A stretch of DNA of 7,127 bases from Chloroflexota bacterium (GCA_016200825.1 JACQEA010000023.1:1-7127); one strand, 5' to 3'. Shown: positions 1 through 6,182, counted from the first letter of the stretch. Notes: generated by a model not told the origin, from the sequence alone. Numbers and translations are program-made.

Positions 1-1670
1 ACCGGCAATTTTCCTTGCGCGCGCATTTTGCCGAGCAAAATATTCGCGACGGCTTCCGCGCACGGCGGATTCGCGCCGTAGCTCAACAGGATTGTTGGCG
101 CGGCTTTCAATTCCGCCGCGTCATACGGTCCGCGCATCGCGATGACAATCGTCGGCACGTTCGCTTGCACGAGCGCGTTCACCAAATCTATTTGCGCGCG
201 ATTGCGCGCCGCGTCGCTCGTCGCGACGATCACGGTGCGATCTTCTTTGCCGCGCGCGACAATCGTCGCGATCACATCGGCTTTGGGTTGCGCCGCGATG
301 TTCATCACCGTCGTCGCGTTGAGCGCGTTCCCCAATCCTAAATTCCCGGCTTCCACCACAAACAATCGCGCGGTAGGCGATAACGGAATGAGGTTGGCGT
401 TATCGCGTACGAGCGTGATAGATTGCGCGGCAACGGCGCGCGAAAAATTTTTATTTTCGCGCGTGCCCACGCGCGCCGCCGCGTTTTCTACATCAATCGT
501 TGGCGGCGCGAGCAAATTGTATTTTTGTTTCGCAATCAAGATTCGTTTCACTGATTCGTTTATTCGGTCCTGACTAATTTCGCCGCGCTCGACGCGTTGT
601 TGAATGAGATCGAACGCTTGGCGATGCACCGCGTAGCCGTTTTGAAAAAGTAAAATGTCCGCGCCGGCTTTCAAACTGGTCGCCGCGGCTTGCGGCGCGG
701 GATAGCCGCTCGTCGCGAGCGCGCCCATCACCACCGAATCGGTCATCAACAAACCGTCGTATTTCATTTCGCCGCGCAACAGATCCGTCATCACGCGCGG
801 CGAAAGCGTCGCCGCGAGCGAGGGCGTGGGATCAATCGCGGGAAATGTAATGTGCGCGGACATGATGCCGGCAATTTGCGCGCGCATCGCCGCGCGGAAC
901 GGCACAAATTCTACGCGCTCGAGCCGCGCGCGATCGTACGGAATCGTCGGCAACGCGATGTGCGAGTCCACGCCGGTGTCGCCGTGACCGGGAAAATGTT
1001 TGCCGATCGCGATCACGCCGCGCGCTTGCAAACTTTCGGCGAACGCGATTCCATATTCCGCGACGCGCGCGGGATCGGAACCAAACGCGCGCGTGCCGAT
1101 GATCGGATTGAGCGGATTGATGTTCACGTCGAGATCGGGCGTGAGATCCATATTGATGCCGACCGCGAGCAATTCGTCCGCCATAATTTGCGCGATGCGG
1201 CGCGCGTTTTCAACGTTGTCTGTCGCGCTAATTGCCATCGCGCTCGGAAATTCGGTGAAACCTTTTTCTTCTTTCAAGCGCGCGACCACGCCGCCTTCTT
1301 GATCAATCGAAATGAAAAGTCCGGGCAAGCCGCGTTCACGCGCGAAATTTTGCAAGTCCGCGTCGAGTTGCGCGAGTTGGCGCGGCGATTCGACGTTGCG
1401 TTCGTACAGAATTACGCCGCCGACGCGCAGTTGCGCGATTGTGTCGCGCAGTTCGTGCGTAAGTGTTGGGCCATCAATCCCGATCATCAACGTCTGTCCG
1501 ATTTTATCGGCGAGCGACATGGACGCGAGCAAATCGTCAATCGTTTTTGAAGTGAGAGAAGAGAAATTAGAGATTGGAGTATTAGGAGATTGGGTGATTG
1601 AGTTTGGCATAGGCGCGCAACGCGTGGAAAAAATCGAAAAGAAAATAATCGCGAGAAAAAATTTTTGCAT
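1..1670 (-). CDS. Exported GH3 beta-N-acetylhexosaminidase (NagZ-like), 3' end off the window
   Basis: A glycoside hydrolase family 3 enzyme expected to release terminal beta-N-acetylglucosamine from muropeptides or chito-oligosaccharides. One uninterrupted minus-strand frame gives 556 residues before the left edge. The NagZ signature KHFPGHGDTGVDSH spans residues 224-237; D235 and H237 form the family's Asp-His general acid/base pair, and D311 in LMTDSVVMG is the expected nucleophile. A GH3 C-terminal alpha/beta domain starts near residue 411 (AVAAQSITLVRDNANLIPL), so this is the two-domain exported type like Bacillus NagZ, probably missing some tens of residues. The N-terminus (MQKFFLAIIFFSIFSTRC) is a signal peptide, but the lipobox is degenerate (STR before C18). 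A Ser/Thr/Asn/Pro-rich linker (about 20-45) follows. The ATG at 1670 is chosen because it opens the signal peptide; TTAGG lies about 10 nt upstream. It sits 63 bp after the binding-protein gene, probably in the same transcript. Family confident; exact substrate inferred. Confidence 0.93.
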   Translation of the reverse strand, partial: MQKFFLAIIFFSIFSTRCAPMPNSITQSPNTPISNFSSLTSKTIDDLLASMSLADKIGQTLMIGIDGPTLTHELRDTIAQLRVGGVILYERNVESPRQLAQLDADLQNFARERGLPGLFISIDQEGGVVARLKEEKGFTEFPSAMAISATDNVENARRIAQIMADELLAVGINMDLTPDLDVNINPLNPIIGTRAFGSDPARVAEYGIAFAESLQARGVIAIGKHFPGHGDTGVDSHIALPTIPYDRARLERVEFVPFRAAMRAQIAGIMSAHITFPAIDPTPSLAATLSPRVMTDLLRGEMKYDGLLMTDSVVMGALATSGYPAPQAAATSLKAGADILLFQNGYAVHRQAFDLIQQRVERGEISQDRINESVKRILIAKQKYNLLAPPTIDVENAAARVGTRENKNFSRAVAAQSITLVRDNANLIPLSPTARLFVVEAGNLGLGNALNATTVMNIAAQPKADVIATIVARGKEDRTVIVATSDAARNRAQIDLVNALVQANVPTIVIAMRGPYDAAELKAAPTILLSYGANPPCAEAVANILLGKMRAQGKLP

Positions 1671-1733
1671 GATGAGAGACCTAACCCCCCAACCCCCTTC
1701 CCTTTTAGGGAAGGGGGCGAGGGGAAAAGTGTC
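1671..1733. repeat. GC-rich palindromic intergenic repeat between binding protein and GH3 genes
   Basis: The short gap is almost entirely a C-run/G-run palindrome. A perfect 11-bp stem (CCCCCTTCCCT at 1693-1703, AGGGAAGGGGG at 1707-1717) encloses a 3-nt loop. The stem extends through an AA/CGA internal loop to outer C4/G4 arms. It resembles widespread C-rich intergenic palindromes of Chloroflexota and cyanobacteria (from memory, not searched). The transcript (minus strand) would form a strong hairpin after the binding-protein stop codon without a following U-run. A transcript-stability or attenuation role is therefore more likely than intrinsic termination. Confidence 0.8.
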
Positions 1734-3605
1734 TTACTTGATCGACCAACTCTCTGCAAAGAACGGAACGTACTTGCCTTCGTTCACATCATAGTACGTG
1801 AACGGTGGATACAAAAAGTTGGTCAGCACCGCGCCGTTCTGCATGATGTTGTCCGCCGAATAGAAATTGAAATTCGCTTTCGGCGGTTGCGTGTACGGAT
1901 ACGACGTGTTGAACTGTTTGGTCTTGTTCGTCGCGCTCGGTTTCAATTGACCGCTCAAGAATTGGCGCGCGACCGGCGAGTTGTTTTGATTGTTCTTGTA
2001 AATCTTGTCGTCGACCGGCAACCAACCCGTGACGCGGGTCTTGGTGTCAATTGGATCCGTGAGATAGCGCTCGAACATTTCCAACACCGGCAAACTGTCG
2101 TTGAAGAACGACGCGACATCCGCGACGTACGGTTTTTGCGCTTCCACATCAAAGCCATCGGCTAATTTGTCCACCGATTCTTTGATGTTGATCGCTTTGC
2201 CGTCGGCAGTTTTTTGCGCGTACGGCAAATTCATCCCACGCGCACCTTCCGCGCCTTCCGGATCATTTTTGAATCCGATGCCGGGGCGCAGATTGTAATC
2301 GTACGAAACGAACGGGTGAAAGTACGTAAAGCGGAAACCAATGTCCATCGAGAGTTGATATTTACCGGCTTTGTGGACATTGTTGCGTTCCGACGATTGG
2401 TACGGTTTGACCGTGACCTTGATGCCGAATTTGGTCAACTGTTGCGCGACGTTTTCAGACGACGCGAGGTATTCGGTGAAATCGGCGGGGACGATCAACT
2501 CGTACGCCATCGGTTTGCCTTTGTCGTCCGTCCAAATGCCGGCACTGCCTTCTTTTTTGAATCCGAGACCAGTCAACAGCGCTTCGGCTTTTTTCGGATC
2601 GTAATCGTACGTGTTCAGCTTCGCGATTTGCGCGGGCGTGAGCCAAACGGGGACGGACACATCGGTGAAACCGACTTCGTACTTGATCGGCTTGCCCGCT
2701 TCGCCAAACGCGACCTGCGCGTTTTCAACGCGATTGATCGCGTACGCAAACGCTTGACGAACTTCTTTTTTGTTCAACGGATAGACGTCGTTGTTAAAGT
2801 AAATGCCGGGTCCGTTTGTCGCGGGTCCGCCCAGCACGACGTATTGATTTCCGGCCGCGCGAATCGCGGCGAGATTCGCGGGACTGTACGCGTTGGACGA
2901 GTAATCCATATCGCCGGAGAGATACAACGGCATGTCTTGCAACGTATCGCCCCAGTACACGACGACTTTATCGAAATCAATTTTGTCCGCGTTGAAACCG
3001 CCCGCGTTTTTCACCAGCGTGAATTGCGCTTCGGTCAATTGTTTCGCGTCGACGTTGTAGGGACCATACACCACCGCGTTCGCAGGACGGAACGCGGCGA
3101 GTTCGTCCAAAACTTTTTTCACGTCATCGCTTTTGCGATCCGCGTTTTTCTTGCGAAAATCCGCGGCGGCGTCCATCCACTTGCCGTACTGCGCGTACGG
3201 GCGCGTGATTTCCGAGCGCACGATCGTATCCAGAATCGCGGGACCGGGAGTCTTGACGAAAAAGTCTACGACCTGCGCGTTACGCGCGACCACATCTACG
3301 AGCGAATTCCACGTACCACTGCTTTGCAACCATCGAATGTTGTACGATCCGACGATATCTTTGGTGGTGAACGCCGAGCCATCACTCCATTTGCAATCGG
3401 CGCGCAATGCAATCGTGATCGTCGCTTTCGTTCCTTCCGGCACACTCGCCGCCGGTGCAACCGTTTGTCCGGTCGACGAGCACGGCGGCGGCGGAAGCGT
3501 TGCCTTTAGTGCCGCAGTCGTTGGCGCGGGTGCGGGTGTCGCCGCTGGCGCGCACGCGGCAAGCGCGATTGCGAGTAATAAAGTTAGGACCAAATTTTTT
3601 TTCAC
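1734..3605 (-). CDS. ABC transporter substrate-binding lipoprotein, family 5 (SBP_bac_5), apparently circularly permuted
   Basis: Captures a peptide or oligosaccharide outside the membrane for the Dpp/Opp-type transporter encoded upstream. Residues 1-18 (MKKNLVLTLLLAIALAAC) are a lipoprotein signal with lipobox LAAC and lipidated C18; an Ala/Pro/Thr-rich linker runs to about 55. The domain begins at the internal family motif ATITIALRADCKWSDG (61-76), then FTTKDIV, a GPY motif (181-183), LSGDMDY (229-235), EVRQAFAYAINR (281-292) and YDYDPKKAEALL (333-344). The usual family C-terminus ends near 555. Residues 561-623 then carry what is normally the N-terminal segment: FNFYSADN, FLYPPFTYYD, KYVPFFAESW. 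Order is therefore permuted. The only cysteines besides C18 are C42 and C71. The start is GTG at 3605, with GAGGAG 6-8 nt upstream and directly ahead of the signal peptide. Length (623) is normal for the family. Transport class certain; ligand unknown. Confidence 0.95.
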   Translation of the reverse strand: MKKNLVLTLLLAIALAACAPAATPAPAPTTAALKATLPPPPCSSTGQTVAPAASVPEGTKATITIALRADCKWSDGSAFTTKDIVGSYNIRWLQSSGTWNSLVDVVARNAQVVDFFVKTPGPAILDTIVRSEITRPYAQYGKWMDAAADFRKKNADRKSDDVKKVLDELAAFRPANAVVYGPYNVDAKQLTEAQFTLVKNAGGFNADKIDFDKVVVYWGDTLQDMPLYLSGDMDYSSNAYSPANLAAIRAAGNQYVVLGGPATNGPGIYFNNDVYPLNKKEVRQAFAYAINRVENAQVAFGEAGKPIKYEVGFTDVSVPVWLTPAQIAKLNTYDYDPKKAEALLTGLGFKKEGSAGIWTDDKGKPMAYELIVPADFTEYLASSENVAQQLTKFGIKVTVKPYQSSERNNVHKAGKYQLSMDIGFRFTYFHPFVSYDYNLRPGIGFKNDPEGAEGARGMNLPYAQKTADGKAINIKESVDKLADGFDVEAQKPYVADVASFFNDSLPVLEMFERYLTDPIDTKTRVTGWLPVDDKIYKNNQNNSPVARQFLSGQLKPSATNKTKQFNTSYPYTQPPKANFNFYSADNIMQNGAVLTNFLYPPFTYYDVNEGKYVPFFAESWSIK

Positions 3606-3624
3606 GGTCTTCTCCTCTTTGAGT
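3606..3624 (-). promoter_or_regulatory. Ribosome binding site for the GTG-started binding-protein gene
   Basis: On the minus strand AAAGAGGAGAAGACC directly precedes the GTG at 3605. The GGAG core lies 6 nt from the start codon. This supports the GTG start, as does the signal peptide beginning there. Confidence 0.7.
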
Positions 3625-3666
3625 CGTTAGTTGTTAGTCGCTAGTCATTCGTGGTTAGTTATTAGT
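3618..3666. repeat. Seven-unit degenerate heptamer array
   Basis: Seven contiguous 7-mers in register: TTTGAGT, CGTTAGT, TGTTAGT, CGCTAGT, CATTCGT, GGTTAGT, TATTAGT. Five of the seven end in TAGT. The array lies in the 5' leader of the binding-protein gene, between the working ribosome binding site and a second perfect AAAGGAGG on the minus strand at 3677-3684 that has no start codon after it. Confidence 0.75.
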
Positions 3667-3691
3667 TTCCGTTTTTCCTCCTTTCTTGAAT

Positions 3692-3756
3692 CACCACAGA
3701 GATGCAAAGAAAAATATTTTCTCTGTGCCCTCTGCTCGCCTTCGGCAGTCTGTGGT
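3692..3756. repeat. Variant copy of the CACCACAGAG intergenic repeat, partly palindromic
   Basis: Begins CACCACAGAG at 3692 like the copies near 4978, 6141 and 6226, but differs inside. ACCACAGA (3693-3700) and TCTGTGGT (3749-3756) form the outer inverted arms. An AT-rich palindrome AGAAAA-ATA-TTTTCT lies at 3709-3723. The right arm contains an extra stretch with GCC-TTC-GGC. It lies in the gap between the small membrane protein and the binding-protein gene. No promoter could be assigned in this gap with confidence. Confidence 0.65.
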
Positions 3757-3765
3757 AAAAATTTT

Positions 3766-3945
3766 TCAATTGTTACGTCGAACGATCAACGCAATCAGCG
3801 CGATAAAAATCAAACCGATCACGAGACTCGTGACGCTGATAATAAATTCGGCGGTGTCAGGTTTTTGAAACAGAATCAGCGCGCCCGAGGTGAGCGAAAT
3901 AAATAGCGCGATGCGAAACCACGCCAGTCCGGCTTCGGGATTCAT
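3766..3945 (-). CDS. Small two-helix membrane protein, 59 aa, unknown function
   Basis: An ATG at 3945 opens a 59-residue frame ending in TGA at 3766. The protein starts MNPEAGLAWFRIALFISLTS. It has a hydrophobic segment at about 8-26 (WFRIALFISLTSGALILFQ), a short polar loop KPDTAEF at about 28-34, a second hydrophobic segment at about 35-54, and a basic tail RRNN. This is a helical hairpin with a positively charged end that should face the cytoplasm. It starts only 30 bp after the DppF-like stop codon and reads the same way, so it is probably co-transcribed. Codon use matches the neighbours (GCG, CGC), which supports a real gene; the ribosome binding site is weak. I do not recognise the family. 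A helper of the transporter or an unrelated operon passenger are both possible. Confidence 0.68.
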   Translation of the reverse strand: MNPEAGLAWFRIALFISLTSGALILFQKPDTAEFIISVTSLVIGLIFIALIALIVRRNN

Positions 3946-3975
3946 TTTAGAGTGACGAGACGCAAAGCGTTCCTG

Positions 3976-4968
3976 TCACGCGCCACGCGTCACTTTTTCC
4001 TCGACGAGATGACATGCGACGCGCGCACCATTCGCTTGCGTCAATTCCGGCCTGACGCGCTCACAAATTTCTCCGATGAATTGCGGACAGCGCGGATGAA
4101 ACGCGCACCCGCTCGGCAAACGCATCAAACTCGGCACGTCCATACTCCGCAATTCAATTCGCGATTTTTTGCGTGTCACATCTGGATTGGCTTCGGGAAT
4201 CGCGCTCAATAAAACTTGCGTGTACGGATGTTGCGGATGTTCCACCAATTGCCGCGACGGGGCGATCTCCACCAAGCGGCCCAAATACATTACGCCGATG
4301 CGTCCCTCCCACGCGAAATATTTTGCGAGCGCGAGATCGTGCGTGATAAATAAAACCGACAGCCCCATCGCCGTTTTGAGTTTCGAAAGTGTATTCAACA
4401 AACTGATCCGAATCGAAACGTCCACCATCGAAACGGCTTCATCCGCGACGATGAACGCGGGATTGACCGTCAGCGCGCGCGCAATCGAAACGCGTTGGCG
4501 TTGCCCGCCGGAAAGTTGATGTGGATATTTATCGAGCAGATCATCCGGCGGCGTCAGGTCAACCAATTCCAAAAGTTCGCGCACGCGTTTGCGCGTCGCG
4601 GTTTCTGTTTGAGTGTAATGATGATGGCGCAACGGCGCGGCGATGGTATCGAACACCGTGCGCACCGGATTGAGCGACGCGTACGGGTCTTGATGGATCA
4701 TTTGCACGCCCAGCCGAAATTTTTTATGCGCGTCGCCGCGCAAGTTTGAAATTTCTTCGCCGCGAAAAAGAATTTCGCCGGACGAAACCGGTAAAACCCC
4801 CGCGATCATTTTGCCGGTCGTTGTTTTGCCGCAGCCGGATTCACCGACGAGGCAAACGATTTCGCCCGCGTTGATCGCCAGCGATAGATCGTCCACGGCT
4901 TTGATCGTCTGCCGTTTCACTTGAAACGTGCGCGTGACGTGGTCGAGAGCGATAAGCGCGTTTGCCAT
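3976..4968 (-). CDS. Peptide/oligosaccharide ABC transporter ATP-binding protein, DppF/OppF-like
   Basis: One of two nucleotide-binding subunits that power the importer from the cytoplasmic face. Of 330 residues, Walker A is GESGCGKT (42-49), Q-loop Q93 in HQDPYASLNP, signature LSGGQRQ (152-158), Walker B FIVADE (172-177) with catalytic E177, and switch H210 in FITHD. The residues after Walker B read DEAVSMVDVS instead of the common DEPVSALDVS, so both the proline and the D-loop differ. The C-terminal oligopeptide/dipeptide-transporter extension has four cysteines (C288, C294, C302, C319) in the CxFHPRCP pattern known to bind a metal or Fe-S centre in some relatives. The ATG at 4968 is preceded at 8 nt by GGTGA, contributed by an intergenic repeat copy. 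The pairing with the other ATPase is typical Dpp/Opp order (D then F). Confidence 0.95.
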   Translation of the reverse strand: MANALIALDHVTRTFQVKRQTIKAVDDLSLAINAGEIVCLVGESGCGKTTTGKMIAGVLPVSSGEILFRGEEISNLRGDAHKKFRLGVQMIHQDPYASLNPVRTVFDTIAAPLRHHHYTQTETATRKRVRELLELVDLTPPDDLLDKYPHQLSGGQRQRVSIARALTVNPAFIVADEAVSMVDVSIRISLLNTLSKLKTAMGLSVLFITHDLALAKYFAWEGRIGVMYLGRLVEIAPSRQLVEHPQHPYTQVLLSAIPEANPDVTRKKSRIELRSMDVPSLMRLPSGCAFHPRCPQFIGEICERVRPELTQANGARVACHLVEEKVTRGA

Positions 4969-4977
4969 TTTCTATTT

Positions 4978-4996
4978 CACCACAGAGGCGCAGAGG
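4978..4996. repeat. Short copy of the CACCACAGAG repeat upstream of the DppF-like gene
   Basis: CACCACAGAGGCGCAGAGG matches the start of the longer copies at 6141 and 6226 with small changes. On the minus strand it reads into the DppF-like start, giving CTCTGTGGTGAAATAGAAA and then ATG. The gene's likely GGTGA ribosome binding site therefore comes from the repeat end. Confidence 0.75.
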
Positions 4997-5002
4997 ATCG
5001 AT

Positions 5003-5097
5003 TGTCATTCTGAGGGAGCGAAGCGACCGAAGAATCTCGCAAAGTCCTTCGACCTTTCAAGTTGCTCGCGAGATGCTTCGCTTCGCTCAGCATGACA
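5003..5097. repeat. 95-bp imperfect palindromic element (MITE-like)
   Basis: The ends TGTCATTCTGAG (5003-5014) and CTCAGCATGACA (5086-5097) are inverted complements at 11 of 12 positions. Inside, GCGAAGCGACCGAAGAATCTCGC is complementary, with mismatches, to GCGAGATGCTTCGCTTCG. It resembles a class of TGTCATTCTGAG-ended intergenic elements that I recall from many bacterial genomes. It carries no gene and lies in the 173-bp gap between the two ATPase genes. It would fold into a long hairpin in the operon transcript. The leftover 5098-5141 holds only a weak CCTTTGCGGT remnant of the CACCACAGAG repeat. Confidence 0.85.
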
Positions 5098-5141
5098 ACG
5101 TCAGTTATTTTCTCCACATCCTTTGCGGTCTTGTTTTACTT

Positions 5142-6137
5142 TCATTTCGCACTACGCCAATTCCAACACGCGACGCGATGCCCGGGCGAAACATCTTCCA
5201 GCTCCGGCTCATCGCGCGTACAGCGATGATCCGCGAGCGGACAACGCGGATGAAATTTACACCCGCTCGGCAGGTCAATCAAATCCGGCGGTGAGCCGGG
5301 GATCGAAGAAAGATTTTCGTGCGTGCCGGTGATCGTTGGCACCGCGAGAATGAGACCAATCGAGTACGGATGCGCGGGCGATTTGAAAATTGTTTTCACA
5401 TCGCCCACTTCGACGACCTTGCCCGCGTACACCGTCGCAACGCGATCGGCGAGTTCCGCCGCGAGCGAGAGATCGTGCGAAATGAACATCAACGAAAAAT
5501 CTAATTTGCCGCGCAACTCTTTCAACACGTCCATAATGTTGCGCTGAGTCAGAATGTCGAGCGCGGTCGTCGGCTCATCGAGAATTAAAAGTTGCGGTTC
5601 GAGCAATAAACTCAGCGCGATCAAAACGCGTTGGCGCATGCCGCCGGATAATTCGTGCGGAAAAGATTTCCACACGCGTTCCGGATCGAGCCGGACGAGC
5701 GTGAGCAAATGGCGCGCGCGTTCGCGCAACGCATTGCCGTGCAAATAACCGTGCGCTTTGGCGGTGTCCGCGAATTGATCCGCGATGCGCAGCACCGGGT
5801 TGAGCGCGTTGAGCGCAGATTGAAAAACCATCGCGCATTCTTTCCAACGAAATTCGCGCAAGCCATTGCCGCGCAATCCCAACACGTCAATCTCGATTGC
5901 GCCCGCGCCATTGTGATCGCGGCGATACGTGATCGCGCCTTGCGTAATTTGTGCGCTTGCGGGAAGCAATTGCACAACACCGAGACCCAACGTCGTTTTG
6001 CCCGATCCGCTTTCGCCGATCAGCGCGAGCGCCTCGCCGCGCTGAACATCGAATGAAACATTGCGGATCGCTTGCACGCGCCCGCGCCGCGCAGAGTATT
6101 CGATGGAGAGATTTTGAACGGATAGAACAGAATTCAT
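5142..6137 (-). CDS. Peptide/oligosaccharide ABC transporter ATP-binding protein, DppD/OppD-like
   Basis: The second nucleotide-binding subunit of the importer, 331 residues from the ATG at 6137. Motifs: Walker A GESGSGKT (41-48), Q-loop Q106 in MVFQSALNALNP, signature LSGGMRQ (163-169), Walker B LLILDE with catalytic E188, D-loop TALD, and switch H221 in FISHD. The C-terminal Dpp/Opp extension has C293, C299, C306 and C324 (GCKFHPRCP onward). LSGGMRQ and canonical DEPTTALD are typical of the DppD/OppD partner, while the downstream ATPase is DppF-like. A GTG nine bases upstream would add Met-Val-Lys but lies inside the repeat; the ATG is preferred because family members start just before the first beta strand (VLSVQNLSIEY). 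GGTGA sits 3 nt before the ATG, provided by the repeat. The GxxExxY gene separates it from the permease. Confidence 0.95.
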   Translation of the reverse strand: MNSVLSVQNLSIEYSARRGRVQAIRNVSFDVQRGEALALIGESGSGKTTLGLGVVQLLPASAQITQGAITYRRDHNGAGAIEIDVLGLRGNGLREFRWKECAMVFQSALNALNPVLRIADQFADTAKAHGYLHGNALRERARHLLTLVRLDPERVWKSFPHELSGGMRQRVLIALSLLLEPQLLILDEPTTALDILTQRNIMDVLKELRGKLDFSLMFISHDLSLAAELADRVATVYAGKVVEVGDVKTIFKSPAHPYSIGLILAVPTITGTHENLSSIPGSPPDLIDLPSGCKFHPRCPLADHRCTRDEPELEDVSPGHRVACWNWRSAK

Positions 6138-6182
6138 TTTCACCACAGAGGCACGGAGAACACAGAGAATATTATTTTTCTA
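6124..6182. repeat. 59-bp direct repeat, copy 1 (overlaps DppD-like start)
   Basis: Positions 6124-6182 and 6209-6267 are identical except for one base (CATTTTCAC versus CATATTCAC), giving an 85-bp period. Each copy contains the codons for MNSVL on the minus strand, the CACCACAGAG repeat (6141 onward here), and the AATATTATTTTTCTA tail that encodes the last codons LEK-stop. Confidence 0.92.

Noticed and set aside
1..1670. Possible frameshift or break in the GH3 gene
   Set aside because: Reading codon by codon from the ATG at 1670 to the left edge stayed in one frame with no stop, and catalytic motifs and C-terminal domain were in order.
1693..1717. Rho-independent terminator after the binding-protein gene
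   Set aside because: The hairpin is strong, but on the transcribed strand it is followed by TTGGGGGG rather than a U-run.
690..3509. Long plus-strand open frames opposite the GH3 and binding-protein genes (for example 690-1550 and 2214-3509)
   Set aside because: They are Arg/His/Val-rich shadows created by GCG/CGC codon bias of the minus-strand genes and show no recognisable motif.
4962..5332. Plus-strand frames across the palindromic element and DppD-like 3' end
   Set aside because: Their composition is repeat translation followed by antisense of the ATPase, with no supporting start or motif.
6138..6146. GTG at 6146 as start of the DppD-like ATPase, adding Met-Val-Lys
   Set aside because: It lies within the intergenic repeat and has no ribosome binding site of its own. 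The ATG at 6137 starts at the normal family position and its first codons are the part duplicated at 6222.
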